A stretch of 64,000 nt of DNA from Kingdonia uniflora. Its lineage: Eukaryota; Streptophyta; Magnoliopsida; Ranunculales; Circaeasteraceae. The stretch lies in the NCBI GenBank assembly GCA_014058105.1, contig JACGCM010001110.1:558001-622000 (forward strand), in the 5' to 3' direction. Under the pieces are notes generated by a model, which saw only the letters and a program-made list of their open reading frames with translations, was not told the DNA's origin and did no database searches. How positions within the stretch are numbered: position 1 is the stretch's first letter; the number at the start of each line of letters is the position of its first letter. A program made the position numbers and the translations under genes. Of this stretch, positions 54,960-64,000 are shown piece by piece.

Positions 54960-55480
54960 TCTTACAGGAGACTGAGAGCCGCAAACGTTCCCACACTGAC
55001 AACACTGCCAAAGCTAAAATAAAACGACCGAAGTCGGTCCTCCCCAAACTTACTACCCCTATCAACACTCTCCTACCACAGATCTAGGCAGACCCCATAT
55101 GGCATATCCCTTTCCCCATCAAGGTCAAACTAGGCGAACCATATTGTGCCAACCACAAGTGTAACTGTCACCAAACCAATAAATGTTTCACCTTACAGCG
55201 TTCTCTCGAGATAATTCTCAAGGCGGGTTGTCTACATCTGTACGTTGCCGTCCTCCCTAGCTACCTCGGCGGGTCATACCTCAAACCTTAACCTGCCCCT
55301 ACTGCCAACCCAGCCGAAGTACGCATCAACCAAGTTTATTTCATCGAAGTAAATAATATCGACAGTAGCCATTCCAAGAGAAAGCACAAGGCGCGTTGAA
55401 AAATGTTTTAAACTCAGTTGCTAGGAGAAGCTACCTGCCCTCTTGCCAGAGTCAAACCAATACCCTCGACCCGAGGGTAT
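54960..55480 (+). pseudogene. E2 gag C-terminal region
   Basis: Reads LPKLTTPINTLLPQI, a stop, then ADPIWHIPFPIKV, YCANHKCNCHQTNKCFTLQR, and AGCLHLYVAVLPSYLGG. The Cys/His set (C, H, C, C, H, C) is better kept than in E1. Several stops lie toward the protease. Confidence 0.65.
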
Positions 55481-55883
55481 CTCATTTATAGACTGAGATA
55501 CATCGCATGTTCATTCTCCCCATTCTGACCCTTTAGTCATAATGATTAAAGTCGAACACCTCGTCCTTCACACAATGCTTATCGATACAGGAAGTGCAGC
55601 CGATGCACTTTTCCTTCAAACCGTCCAAGCCATGAACAAAATAAACCTCATCACTGCCGCCAATGTCGAACTGAAAGGCTTTAATGGGGCTACAAAAGTT
55701 GTCGTTGGTCGAATTAGCCTTCCTGTTACTACTAGCCCAGTTATACTTCAAACCAGTTTTCTTGTCATCGACAAGAAATCCGAGTATCTCGGCATCCTTG
55801 GGCGCGACTGGCTCCATAACATGTGCGTTATACCTTCGACTTATCATCAGACCAATCGTTTTAATACCCTCTGTGGAACTTAA
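55480..55883 (+). CDS. E2 aspartic protease
   Basis: 55542-55883 is open and contains LVLHTMLIDTGSAADALF with the D-T-G active site at 55584-55592. ELKGFNGATKVVVGRISLPV, then FLVIDKKSEYLGILGRDWL (the ILGRDWL box typical of gypsy protease) follow. The true domain starts before 55542 with HSDPLV. It is one of the few apparently undamaged domains in the window; the flanking gag and RT are broken. Confidence 0.8.
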
Positions 55884-56740
55884 AAGGTTCTCAAGGTCTC
55901 GCCCGTTCATGTGAGCATCCGGAGATCGATCAGTCCTAGAAACTCGTCAAGCTACCATAGGAATCACTGTCTCCCTCTATCCCTGTACCTTCGACACCTG
56001 CCATCTCACCTATCGAGTCCACTTTATATATTGAACTCGACGGTCCTGGTCGAGGTACATTCATCGGAACCTTTCTTGATAAGGCTAAGCGCCTCGGAGT
56101 CCCAGACTTCCTTCGAACAAACAAAGATGTCTTCACATGGACGTTTCAGGAGATGCCCAGTGTCGATCCCATTTTAGCCTGTCATCGCCTCAACCTCATC
56201 CCTCACTCCACAGTAGTAAAACAGAAGAATCGTACCTTAGCACCATGACTTCGAGAGGTTGTAAACCTCAAGGTCGACAAACTTATAGCTGCGAGTTTCA
56301 TCAGAGAATTTAAGTATGCTGATTGAATTTAAGAGGCTGTAAACCTCAAGATCATAATTTGCGTCGACTTTACAGACCTCAACAAATATACACCGAAGGA
56401 CAGCTTCCCCCTCTCGATTATTTTGTACTCCTTGATGCCACTGTGGGACATGAACGCTTATCGATGATGGATGCAGCCTCAGGTTACAATCAGGTACCCC
56501 TCCTCCCCGAGGATCAACTTAAAATTTCTTTTATCATTGAGCAAGGCCTGTTTTAGCGTCATGCTCTTCGGTTTCAAAAATGCGGGTATCACATACCAAT
56601 GCCTGGTTACAACCATGTTTAAACCCGTGCTTGGCAAGTTGGTCGAAGTTTATATCGACGACATGTTATGCAAGAGCCTCCAAAAACAGACCCACATCTA
56701 GAACCTAACCGAAGTCTTTTCGATACTTCAAACATATAAC
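55884..56740 (+). pseudogene. E2 reverse transcriptase
   Basis: Blocks in changing frames are CHRLNLIPHSTVVKQKNRTL, DKLIAASFIREFKYAD, and ICVDFTDLNKYTPKDSFPL. They continue with FVLLDATVGHERLSMMDAAS, FGFKNAGITYQCLVTTMF and the catalytic YIDDM (56651-56665). Between KYAD and ICVDF the usual LNIVAVPKKNGK is replaced by text resembling a segment 80 bp upstream (see findings). Confidence 0.85.
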
Positions 56741-57345
56741 ATGAAACTTAACCCAAAAAAATGCCACTTTGGTATTTTGTTTGGCAAATTTCTAGGCTAC
56801 CTCATCAGCAAACGAGGTATCGAGATCGACTCTACTCATATCCAAGCCTTCATTGACATGACTTTACCCCGAACAAAAAAAGATGTCCAAAAAGTGTCTG
56901 GTAAAATAGCTGCCTTATACCGTTTCATTTCCAAATCCTCAGACCGCTGTGCTTGGCACTTCTTTCTCTTATGCAACCAAGGCGTCCATAAGGCTAAAAA
57001 GGAAAAACAACCCCGAGATCAATTGGACACCCGACTGTGAACAGGCCTTCCTTGAACTTAAAATATACCTTGGTCGACCACCCATCATCAGCACCCCTGC
57101 TGAAGGCAAAATACTTTCTTTATACCTCGCAGTCACTTACACTTCTATCAGCTCAGTCCTCATTCGACTCGAATCAAACATTGAGAAACCTGTATATTTT
57201 ATCAGTAAATCTTTGACACCTGCAGAGACTCGATACATGAAACTTGAGCATTTGATCCTCACCCTCGTCTACACTTCCCAAAAACTCAAACCATATTTTC
57301 AAGCTCACCCTATCCATGTTATAACAAATTATCCCCTTTAAGAAG
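56741..57345 (+). pseudogene. E2 RT connection and first RNase H
   Basis: 56741-57040 is open: LNPKKCHFGILFGKFLGYLI, then RTKKDVQKVSGKIAALYRFI. A frame change leads to 56949-57341: LELKIYLGRPPIISTPAEGK, LYLAVTYTSISSVLIRLESN, and VYFISKSLTPAETRYMKLEH. Standard gypsy connection and RNase H blocks. Confidence 0.85.
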
Positions 57346-57544
57346 TACTCAGCAAGAAAGAAAAATCTAGATGAGTACAATAGTTATCCATTTATCTGGG
57401 GGAACACGATATCACATTTGAGAAGCAAGTATCCCAAAAAGGCCAAACATTCGTTGATTTCCTTGCTGACTTCCCGGTCAAAGATGTCGATTGAAAGGAA
57501 CACGAAGACGACCTGCCAGAAGACCAGCCCGAACCAACAGACCC

Positions 57545-57960
57545 ATGAAACCCAAACACAGGCTGGCGTCTCTTCACAGATGAATTTGCTGGACGTAACG
57601 ATTCAGGAATTGGTATCGTCCTGGTCACACCCACCAATGATCGAATTAAAAAGGCAGTTAAGTTAAACTTCGAATGCTCCAACAACAAGGTTGAGTACGA
57701 AACCTTGATCTATGGCCTTGACCTTGCACTCAACCACGACATCCCTAAACTTGCTCTTTTCACAGATTCCCAACTCATCCAGAGACAATACTCCAGTGAA
57801 AATTAAGCCAACGATCGCATGGCCGAATATGCTTTTCTCGTCCGCCAGTGCATGGACTGTTTCCCTTAAAAATCTTCTATTACTGACTATCCCAGAGACA
57901 AAAACATACACGCATATATCCTCGCCTACATAGCAGCTTTGTTAGGCCATTCCGAATCCT
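57545..57960 (+). pseudogene. E2 second RNase H (aRNH-type)
   Basis: Reads GWRLFTDEFAGRNDSGIGIV, then KLNFECSNNKVEYETLIYGL and LALFTDSQLIQRQY, with a stop and a degraded ADxLA region. It aligns with E1 43940-44340. NNEAEYE has become NNKVEYE. Confidence 0.8.
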
Positions 57961-58004
57961 GATCTCTTCATATCTAAGTAGTCGAACGCCCAAGTATCGA
58001 CTAG

Positions 58005-59300
58005 ATGGAAGTCAATGCCATCAATACTGGGGGCGAGAGTCTCGATCCAGACAACAGGCAAATACCATTCCTCGATTACTTCAATAATACTATCCTCCCA
58101 GATGATCTCAATGGTGAACAATCATTATTAGAAAACTGCTGCAGATACACTCTCCTCAAACGCGAGTTACATCATAAATCCCCAAATGGCATCCTCATTC
58201 GATGCATTTCTCAAAATGAAGCATCTTCAATCCTGGCCGAACTCTACGAAGGTACTTGTGGTGCTCATATCGCTGGTTGATCTATAGCCCTTCGAGCTGT
58301 CTCCTAAGGCTAATTCTTACCCAATATGAAGAAGTAAGCCGAAGAGTGTGCCAAACACTGTGACAAATGTCAGCGTCATGCCCGCGACATCCATAGCCCC
58401 TCACAAGACCTCCACTTTAGCCAAGTCTCTTGGCCATTCAAATTATGGGCCATCGATCTTGTGGGTCCTTTTCCCAAAGCTTCGGGTAGCCGAGAAAATA
58501 TCCTTGTTGCAACAGATTATTTTACCAAATGTGTCGAAGCCGTACAATGTGTTAAACCAGGGAAGAAGAAGTCATCAAATTCCTATGGGAGAACATTATT
58601 AAATGTTTTGGCTACCCTCATATGATTCGATATGACAACGGTCCATAATTCGTCGGGAATAAAGTCAAAAATTTCCTCAAGAAGTACAACATCATCCTCT
58701 CCCCCTCAATACCTTACTACCCCCAAGGGAATGGTCAGGTCGAAGCAATCAATAAAGCAATTGTCGACGGTCTTAAGATCCTTGTCGATGCAAAGAAAGG
58801 ATGATGGGTTCAAGAATTATAGCATGTCTTCTGGGCTTACCGAACAACACCAAGAAAAGGGACCGGCTGAACCCTTTTCTCCTAGCTTATGGTACTGAAG
58901 CAGTGGTCCCTACTCAATTTGAAGAACCCATACGAGATCCCAACCTCCCAGACGAAGATAATGAGTTTGAACTCGGGTGCAATATGCTATGGATCGACGA
59001 AACCAGAGACCAAGCCATCGCCAACCTTGGCCGTTAACATCTATCCCTCCAGAATTCATATAATAAGGGAGTTCAACTACGAAGTTTTAACATTGGAGAT
59101 CTTGTACTTCGACGTGTCGCACAGTCTTCGAAGCCTCGAAATGTTGGCAAGCTAGCCGAATCCTAGGAAGGACCTTATGTTGTTTATGATAAAACCGATA
59201 AGGGTTCATATTACCTGATGACAGTAGACGAAGAACCTCAACCAAATCTATGGAATACAATACAGTTAGTATCATACAATAGGCCACGACCTTCACCTTG
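58005..59300 (+). pseudogene. E2 integrase
   Basis: It follows a linker (TGGESLDPDNRQIPFLDYFN; 58005-58280). The HHCC finger (KHCDKCQRHARD) and the core (LWAIDLVGPFPKASGSREN, then TDYFTKCVEAV, then ENIIKCFGYPHMIRYDNGP, YNPQGNGQVEAINKAI-like text) are visible. The C-terminal region FLLAYGTEAVVPTQFEEP continues to about 59290. Frameshifts and stops are present. Confidence 0.8.
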
Positions 59301-59386
59301 TTCCACTGATGTCAATACAGTATAATCAATGAGCATATTTTTCTCTGAACTTCGTCTCCTATTTTCTAGTGAATTCCTTAGTCTAA

Positions 59387-60010
59387 CCTAAGTGTCATGT
59401 CCACCATTCGACCCGACGGACACCTAGGGGTGACCTTGAAACTTTTCAAGTCTTCAATTTTAAGCAAACTCGAGGGGCACGAATGGTCGACAAACCGGAC
59501 CCTCGAGAATGCATTGGGGGCGATCACGTTCTACTTCGGCCAGGCTCAGTCATTGAAGTCCAGTGAATTTCTTAGTTTACCCTAAGTATCATGTCAACCC
59601 TTCGACCCGACTGATACTTGGGGGCGACCTTAAAAAATTTTAATTCTCTAATTTTGAGCAAACTCGAGGGGTATGAATGGTCGACAGACCGGACCCTCCA
59701 GGATGTATTGGGGGTAACCACGTTCTACTTTGATCAGGCTCAGGCCTTGAAAGTCCAATAAATTTCATGGTTTACCCTAAGTATCATGTCAACCCGACTA
59801 ATACTTGGGGGCGACCTTGAAAATTTTCAAGTCTCCAAAATTCGAGCAAACTCGAGGGGCATGAATGGTCGAGAGAGCGAACCGCCGAGAATGCATTGGG
59901 GGCGACCACGTTCTACTTAGATCAAGCTTAGGCCTTCGAAGTTCATTAAATTTCATGGTCCCACCCAAGTGTCATATCCATCTCTCGACTGACACTTGGG
60001 GAACTATCAC
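59387..60010 (+). repeat. E2 3' tandem repeats (about 190 bp) with hairpin
   Basis: Four units start near 59387, 59581, 59776 and 59964. Stems are CCTAAGTGTC with GACACCTAGG (59387-59396, 59419-59428), and CCTAAGTATC with GATACTTGGG (59581-59590, 59613-59622). Then come CCTAAGTATC with AATACTTGGG (59776-59785, 59800-59809) and CCCAAGTGTC with GACACTTGGG (59964-59973, 59991-60000). Same position and design as in E1. Confidence 0.9.
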
Positions 60011-60307
60011 GAAGCTCTTCAAGGTTTGATAATTCTACCAGCATGCTACGCTTACAACATATGCAGATACAAGTATAAAAGAACATGAACAACTCTACGA
60101 TACACCAGAAATTTTAGTACAATATATATCAGAGAATCAGATTCAATACAAATCAACAAACAAATTTAAGTCAAGTATAACATCCATCAGCAAGTCCAAT
60201 CAATCACAAGTTTACAGCTCAAGTGCAAAGTAAGCTCTACATTGTTCAAATATTACAACACAACGGAAAGATCAGAAAAAATAGTTTGGCACGCCCAGTA
60301 CAATACC

Positions 60308-62422
60308 TCATATCGGAGTGGCTATACCATCTTCTCCTACAGGTTCCTCCTTGCCAATAGCTCCAGCGCCCTCAGTCAAAGAGTTCGACACAGCAACATC
60401 CGTGACTTCCTCAGTACTAGTCCCAACAACAGCTGATTCCATACCTATACCAGCAATATCAACTTCTACCCACTCTGTCTGAACAATATCGTCAGCAACA
60501 GGATTATTGGTTCTGGGTAAGCGTTTTAAAGTTTCAGAATCATACCCAAAATCTTTTATAAACTCCTTCAACCGGACATTAGTCTTACATTCATCATCAA
60601 ACTGCCCTTGGAAGGTCTCCCTCTGTTCTTTTATTGTATTATCCTTCTCAGCCAGCTTCGACTCCAGTACCTGTATATGGTTGTAATGCTAGGCTTTGAG
60701 TCTCCTCTCGAAGTCACCTCTGACAGTCCCTTGCTCTCGCTTCAAAATATTAATCTCAGAAACCAAGCATTTTTAAGTACCTATTTCAACTGCGCGATGT
60801 TACCTTTTGCGACTTGATGAAAGCCTGCGACCAAGCATCTGCCTCCTAGAATAGTCGAGCCATCAGTATCTATCGAAGTATGATGCACTTAAGCAAAATT
60901 TCAGAATTTCAAAAGCAAAACAGTTACCTGATACATCGTCTTATTCATCATCCTTCCAGCTTTGTCTGGGTCATTGGTGTAGAGTGTTTCCATCGAAGCA
61001 GCCATGGCTCGAGCTTGATCCTCTAGCTCGGCCTCCGTCAGTTCTTCGTCGACATTCTCCGCATCATCCCCCCCAGCGCTCTACGCCTCTTCCCTTGAGT
61101 TCCCTATGGCGGCTGTACCTTGGGAAATTCAGGAAAGATCTTCCCCTTCCCTTGATCAGCCTGCATCAACGTCTGCTTTGACTCATATCTTGAGGCATCA
61201 CGGGCTACTTTGTACACTGGTTCTGCCTATATCGGCACCTGCTGCCACTTGGGAACATAACTTACCTTCCTCGCCAACTTTACCTTCTCCATTCCTTCGA
61301 CCTCTCTCGATGAACCTTCGCCCCCCTCTTCTTTGATGGCTTCGGCGTAACGGGTACGTTTTGATGTAAGGAATCTATTTTCTTCCGCCTCTTCCTCTTA
61401 ATGCCCAGTTTTCTGAAAACACAGTTTTCCCACTCCTCGTCCACGTTGATCAACTCGTCAATATAATTCCTTGGGTTTGTCAGATCCTGGTTCTTTGGTG
61501 TTGCAGAACAAACAAAACATGGTAATAGTCGATTCGATCAATATGCCAAAAAATCTTCGACCATCAATTTAACTGGATTATAAAGCCTATATTGTAACTG
61601 ATAAGGATCCTCCCCTTCGACATTCTCAAAATTACCCTGTACAACTACCAAGTCTTTGTCCCACCCTCGACCTGTCGAACACATATGAAACAGCCAAGGC
61701 TTATTTGCGTGACATTGGATATGGTATATGCCCACCTTCTGGCTTGATTTTCTAGAGTAGAATGATGCAATATCAAACCACTCGATCAAACCCCTCCCTT
61801 CACGCCTTAGTTCAACATTCATTCTCTCGACCACCCTCATCATTTCATAAAAATTATCATTCATCTGGCATGGGGCAACTTCCCAGAAGTTCAGCACCTC
61901 CTTCACCAGCCTTCGAAGGGGCAGTTGCATCCCCTACCAATTTAGGCCCTTGAATGCCATGAAACCCTCTCGAGGTCAAGACTTGAAAGTATACCCAGAT
62001 CCCATTGCATATAATACCACTCCTACCTTCGACAACTCTAGTTTAGCCGCAGATCGATCTAATCTCAGCTTCTCCTTAGCTGAGACCAACCCTGTAGCTT
62101 CCCCCGAATCAGTCAAACTCTCACTATCACCACTTTGCTCCCCCTCTTCCCTTTCATCCCTGAACGCTCGACACTACTTTGGGTCCTCTTCTCTCTCTTC
62201 CTTACATCTCCCCATCACTCTCCTCGGTCAGTTGAGCCTTTCAACGGCTTTTACTTGAAGCCGTCACTTCAGGTACCACCACGGTTAATGGGGCATCTAT
62301 TACTATTTCTAACTCCTCAAGTCGCTGCTCTCATCCACAGGAGCACGATTAGACACACTCGGTTCATTTTCTATGATCTCCTCATCTATTAGCCTCAGCC
62401 TTAAAGATCGACGGGTATGCAT
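60308..62422 (-). pseudogene. E2 antisense gene (Tat/Retand-type aORF)
   Basis: From ATG at 62422 the minus strand reads MHTRRSLRLRLIDEEIIENE, then a long acidic part with stops. The best-kept exon is 61538-61930: VKEVLNFWEVAPCQMNDNFY, LIEWFDIASFYSRKSSQKVG, and YHIQCHANKPWLFHMCSTGR. The next exon reads LTNPRNYIDELINVDEEWEN, then a basic RKRRKKID. The last part is LKEFIKDFGYDSETLKRLP and ends at 60308. The order and spacing match E1. It is transcribed toward pol from near the 3' end. Role unknown; the resemblance is to putative plant transposon proteins. Confidence 0.7.
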
Positions 62423-62429
62423 CTTACCC

Positions 62430-63530
62430 TACAGAAGAAGAGGCACGCAATTAGATCGATATATTCAACTATTATGTATCAATAACTTATTTTTACCTAC
62501 TCTCTCCAATCCTTACAACCATAGTCAAATGTTCGACTCCAATTCTTGTCACACCGTTAATATCCTCAGAACCCCAAAAGGCTTGACCCACAAATATATG
62601 GTTTCCCCCCGTCCTCGGTCATATTCTCGTAACTATAAACCCTAGCAGCCGCTACCCTAATATGAACTCTACATACAGAAATAGAAGATGAAGTAGCAAG
62701 ACAGAAATAAGATGACATACCTATTTGAGTAGAATATTCTTCTTTCCCAGCAGTAAATCAGATGATCCCACAATAACGATAAAGCTCTATAGAACAATGA
62801 CATATGTTCTCCTCCTCTAATTCTCTGGATTTTTCTATAAGTGGGTAAACTGGAACAATAACCTTGTTCTTACCATTATATATACATCCTCGAAATAATA
62901 AAAAATTGCCTCGATTTCCAAAATTGCTATCATTACCACTACCACTACATTTCTGCTGAGATGTGTTTTGTCGACTTTACCCCCCATTACCCCCACGTGC
63001 ACATCTCACGCTCACATTCACATAATTTTTTTATAAACCAAGTCGAATCTTCTGATCCAACTCGAAGCTATCAAATCAAATCCTTACATCAAATCAAAAT
63101 TTTCCATAATCCAAGGAAACATCATGATGCCTGCAGGGCACTCTGCCCTAGGCTCAGTATAGTTTTGACATGCCAGCTCATTAGAATGTCAGTTCTGACA
63201 GTCGAAGCCCACCTAGCTCTGAATCCCCTTCTTCCCCTCTACGAATAATCTTCTACATCATGTCTCAAACATTCGTCCACAGATAACCTAAAATCAATTT
63301 CAAAATGTGCCAGTCATTCGATTTCTTTCATATTCGACATTCGACAAGCTATTTTCGCGCCTAAATTACCTTCGAGTATTACGATGGTTTTACTTACACA
63401 TAGACAATTTAGTATCTCACTTCGACAGTTATCTTATAGATTTTCAATTTCAGTTGGGCAGATGCCCTTACACCGAAACACAAAAGAAAACAATCAACAT
63501 CAACAGAAAAAACTACAGATATTCCCACAC
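62430..63530. other. E2 3' region upstream of the antisense gene
   Basis: No clear gene. It would include the antisense promoter. Partial homology with E1 48840-50000 helps delimit both elements. Confidence 0.4.
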
Positions 63531-63539
63531 CAGTACTTT

Positions 63540-63960
63540 CACCACATTATAGAAACACCTATTCAAAGATGGAACACTTCTTCGAGAACCCAACCTCAGC
63601 ATCATCCTTGACCACCACCTCCTCAGTTAAAGACTCTAGGAAGGCGAACCAGTCGCTGGGGAGTGGGCTCATCATTTGTAGCATCCTCCACTAGTACGCA
63701 TAGGGTATCCTACTAATGGGTTCCCCTGGCTTCAGTTCAAAAAAATCCGGCATAACCCAATCAAGGCCTCAATCACCAACAAACCTCTGTTTCAGCTCGA
63801 GCATCTTCTCCCGTATACGAAGGTCCCTTGCCACTACTTGTTTCTGGTTCCTGGTGTTAGGAGTATCTCCGCTACTGTAGAAAGAAGATGAAGATATGTT
63901 TACACACAGAAAGTGCAGACGTTTGAAATTCTCTCAAAATACCCTACTTATACCTGAAGG
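63540..63960 (-). pseudogene. Unrecognised minus-strand coding-like segment in E2
   Basis: The minus strand reads SGDTPNTRNQKQVVARDLRI, REKMLELKQRFVGD, a stop, then GLDWVMPDFFELKPGEPISR, IPYAY, a stop and RMLQMMSPLPSDWFAF. Composition and length suggest an exon rather than chance. E1 has a related fragment near 50050-50180. It may be a first exon of the antisense gene or a second antisense gene. Confidence 0.4.
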
Positions 63961-64000
63961 CTGATGTATTTAAACCCTCCTTAATCAGAACCTGTATTTA

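Larger units (their letters stand above)
52877..64000 (+). mobile_element. Tat-like Ty3/gypsy element E2 (runs off the window)
   Basis: 5' LTR 52877-53592, then gag, protease, RT, two RNase H domains, integrase, 3' tandem repeats and an antisense gene, in the same order as E1. The 3' LTR would lie beyond 64000. It is inserted in the DUF1985-like gene of X. E2 has fewer stops than E1 in several domains and keeps the D-T-G protease site, so it may be younger. Confidence 0.85.

Overview
This is an AT-rich stretch of a flowering-plant nuclear genome made almost entirely of transposable elements, many nested inside one another. The plant assignment rests on plant mobile domain (PMD), FAR1-related (FRS), Mutator-like (MULE) and CACTA sequences, on Tat-clade Ty3/gypsy elements with a second RNase H and an antisense gene, and on methionine-tRNA-type primer sites in the Ty1/copia element. 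I find no intact single-copy host gene and no tRNA or rRNA gene. Nearly every coding region carries stops or frameshifts.

Region by region. (1) 1-8730, element 'Y': a decayed multi-exon gene (+) encoding PMD, coiled coil and an OTU-type cysteine protease domain faces the C-terminal part of an FRS gene (-). The non-coding parts of both hold clusters of an 18-bp palindrome spaced about 51 bp apart. (2) 8735-11206: a 2.5-kb fold-back element with about 1.2-kb inverted arms rich in CT/GA minisatellite, flanked by TGA. (3) 12123-25232: a Ty1/copia element (-) into which a non-autonomous LTR element (15413-17915, +) and a pol-deleted Ty3/gypsy element (18244-24184, +) have inserted. The gypsy 5' LTR in turn holds a 5'-truncated LINE (about 18555-21305, -). 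(4) 26146-26758: a solo LTR of the Tat-like family seen further right. (5) About 26760-52876, element 'X': a decayed MULE transposase (+), several small coiled-coil or zinc-binding ORFs, and a minus-strand gene with a DUF1985-like segment. It is broken by a non-coding CACTA element (35823-39189, holding a probable SINE) and by Tat-like gypsy E1 (39280 to about 50215). (6) 52877-64000: a second Tat-like gypsy, E2, running off the window.

E1 and E2 share the order LTR, PBS, gag, protease, RT, RNase H, second RNase H, integrase, 3' tandem repeats, antisense spliced gene. Comparing them supports several calls: the conserved gag start, the antisense gene with matching exons, and a hairpin in the 3' repeats whose two arms change together.

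The most unusual signals are short, repeated, element-specific motifs in non-coding DNA. They are the roughly 51-bp-phased palindrome in Y, TTCGAA-centred palindromes in two unrelated LTR families, a TCATTTGT-type motif through X, and the covarying hairpin in E1/E2.
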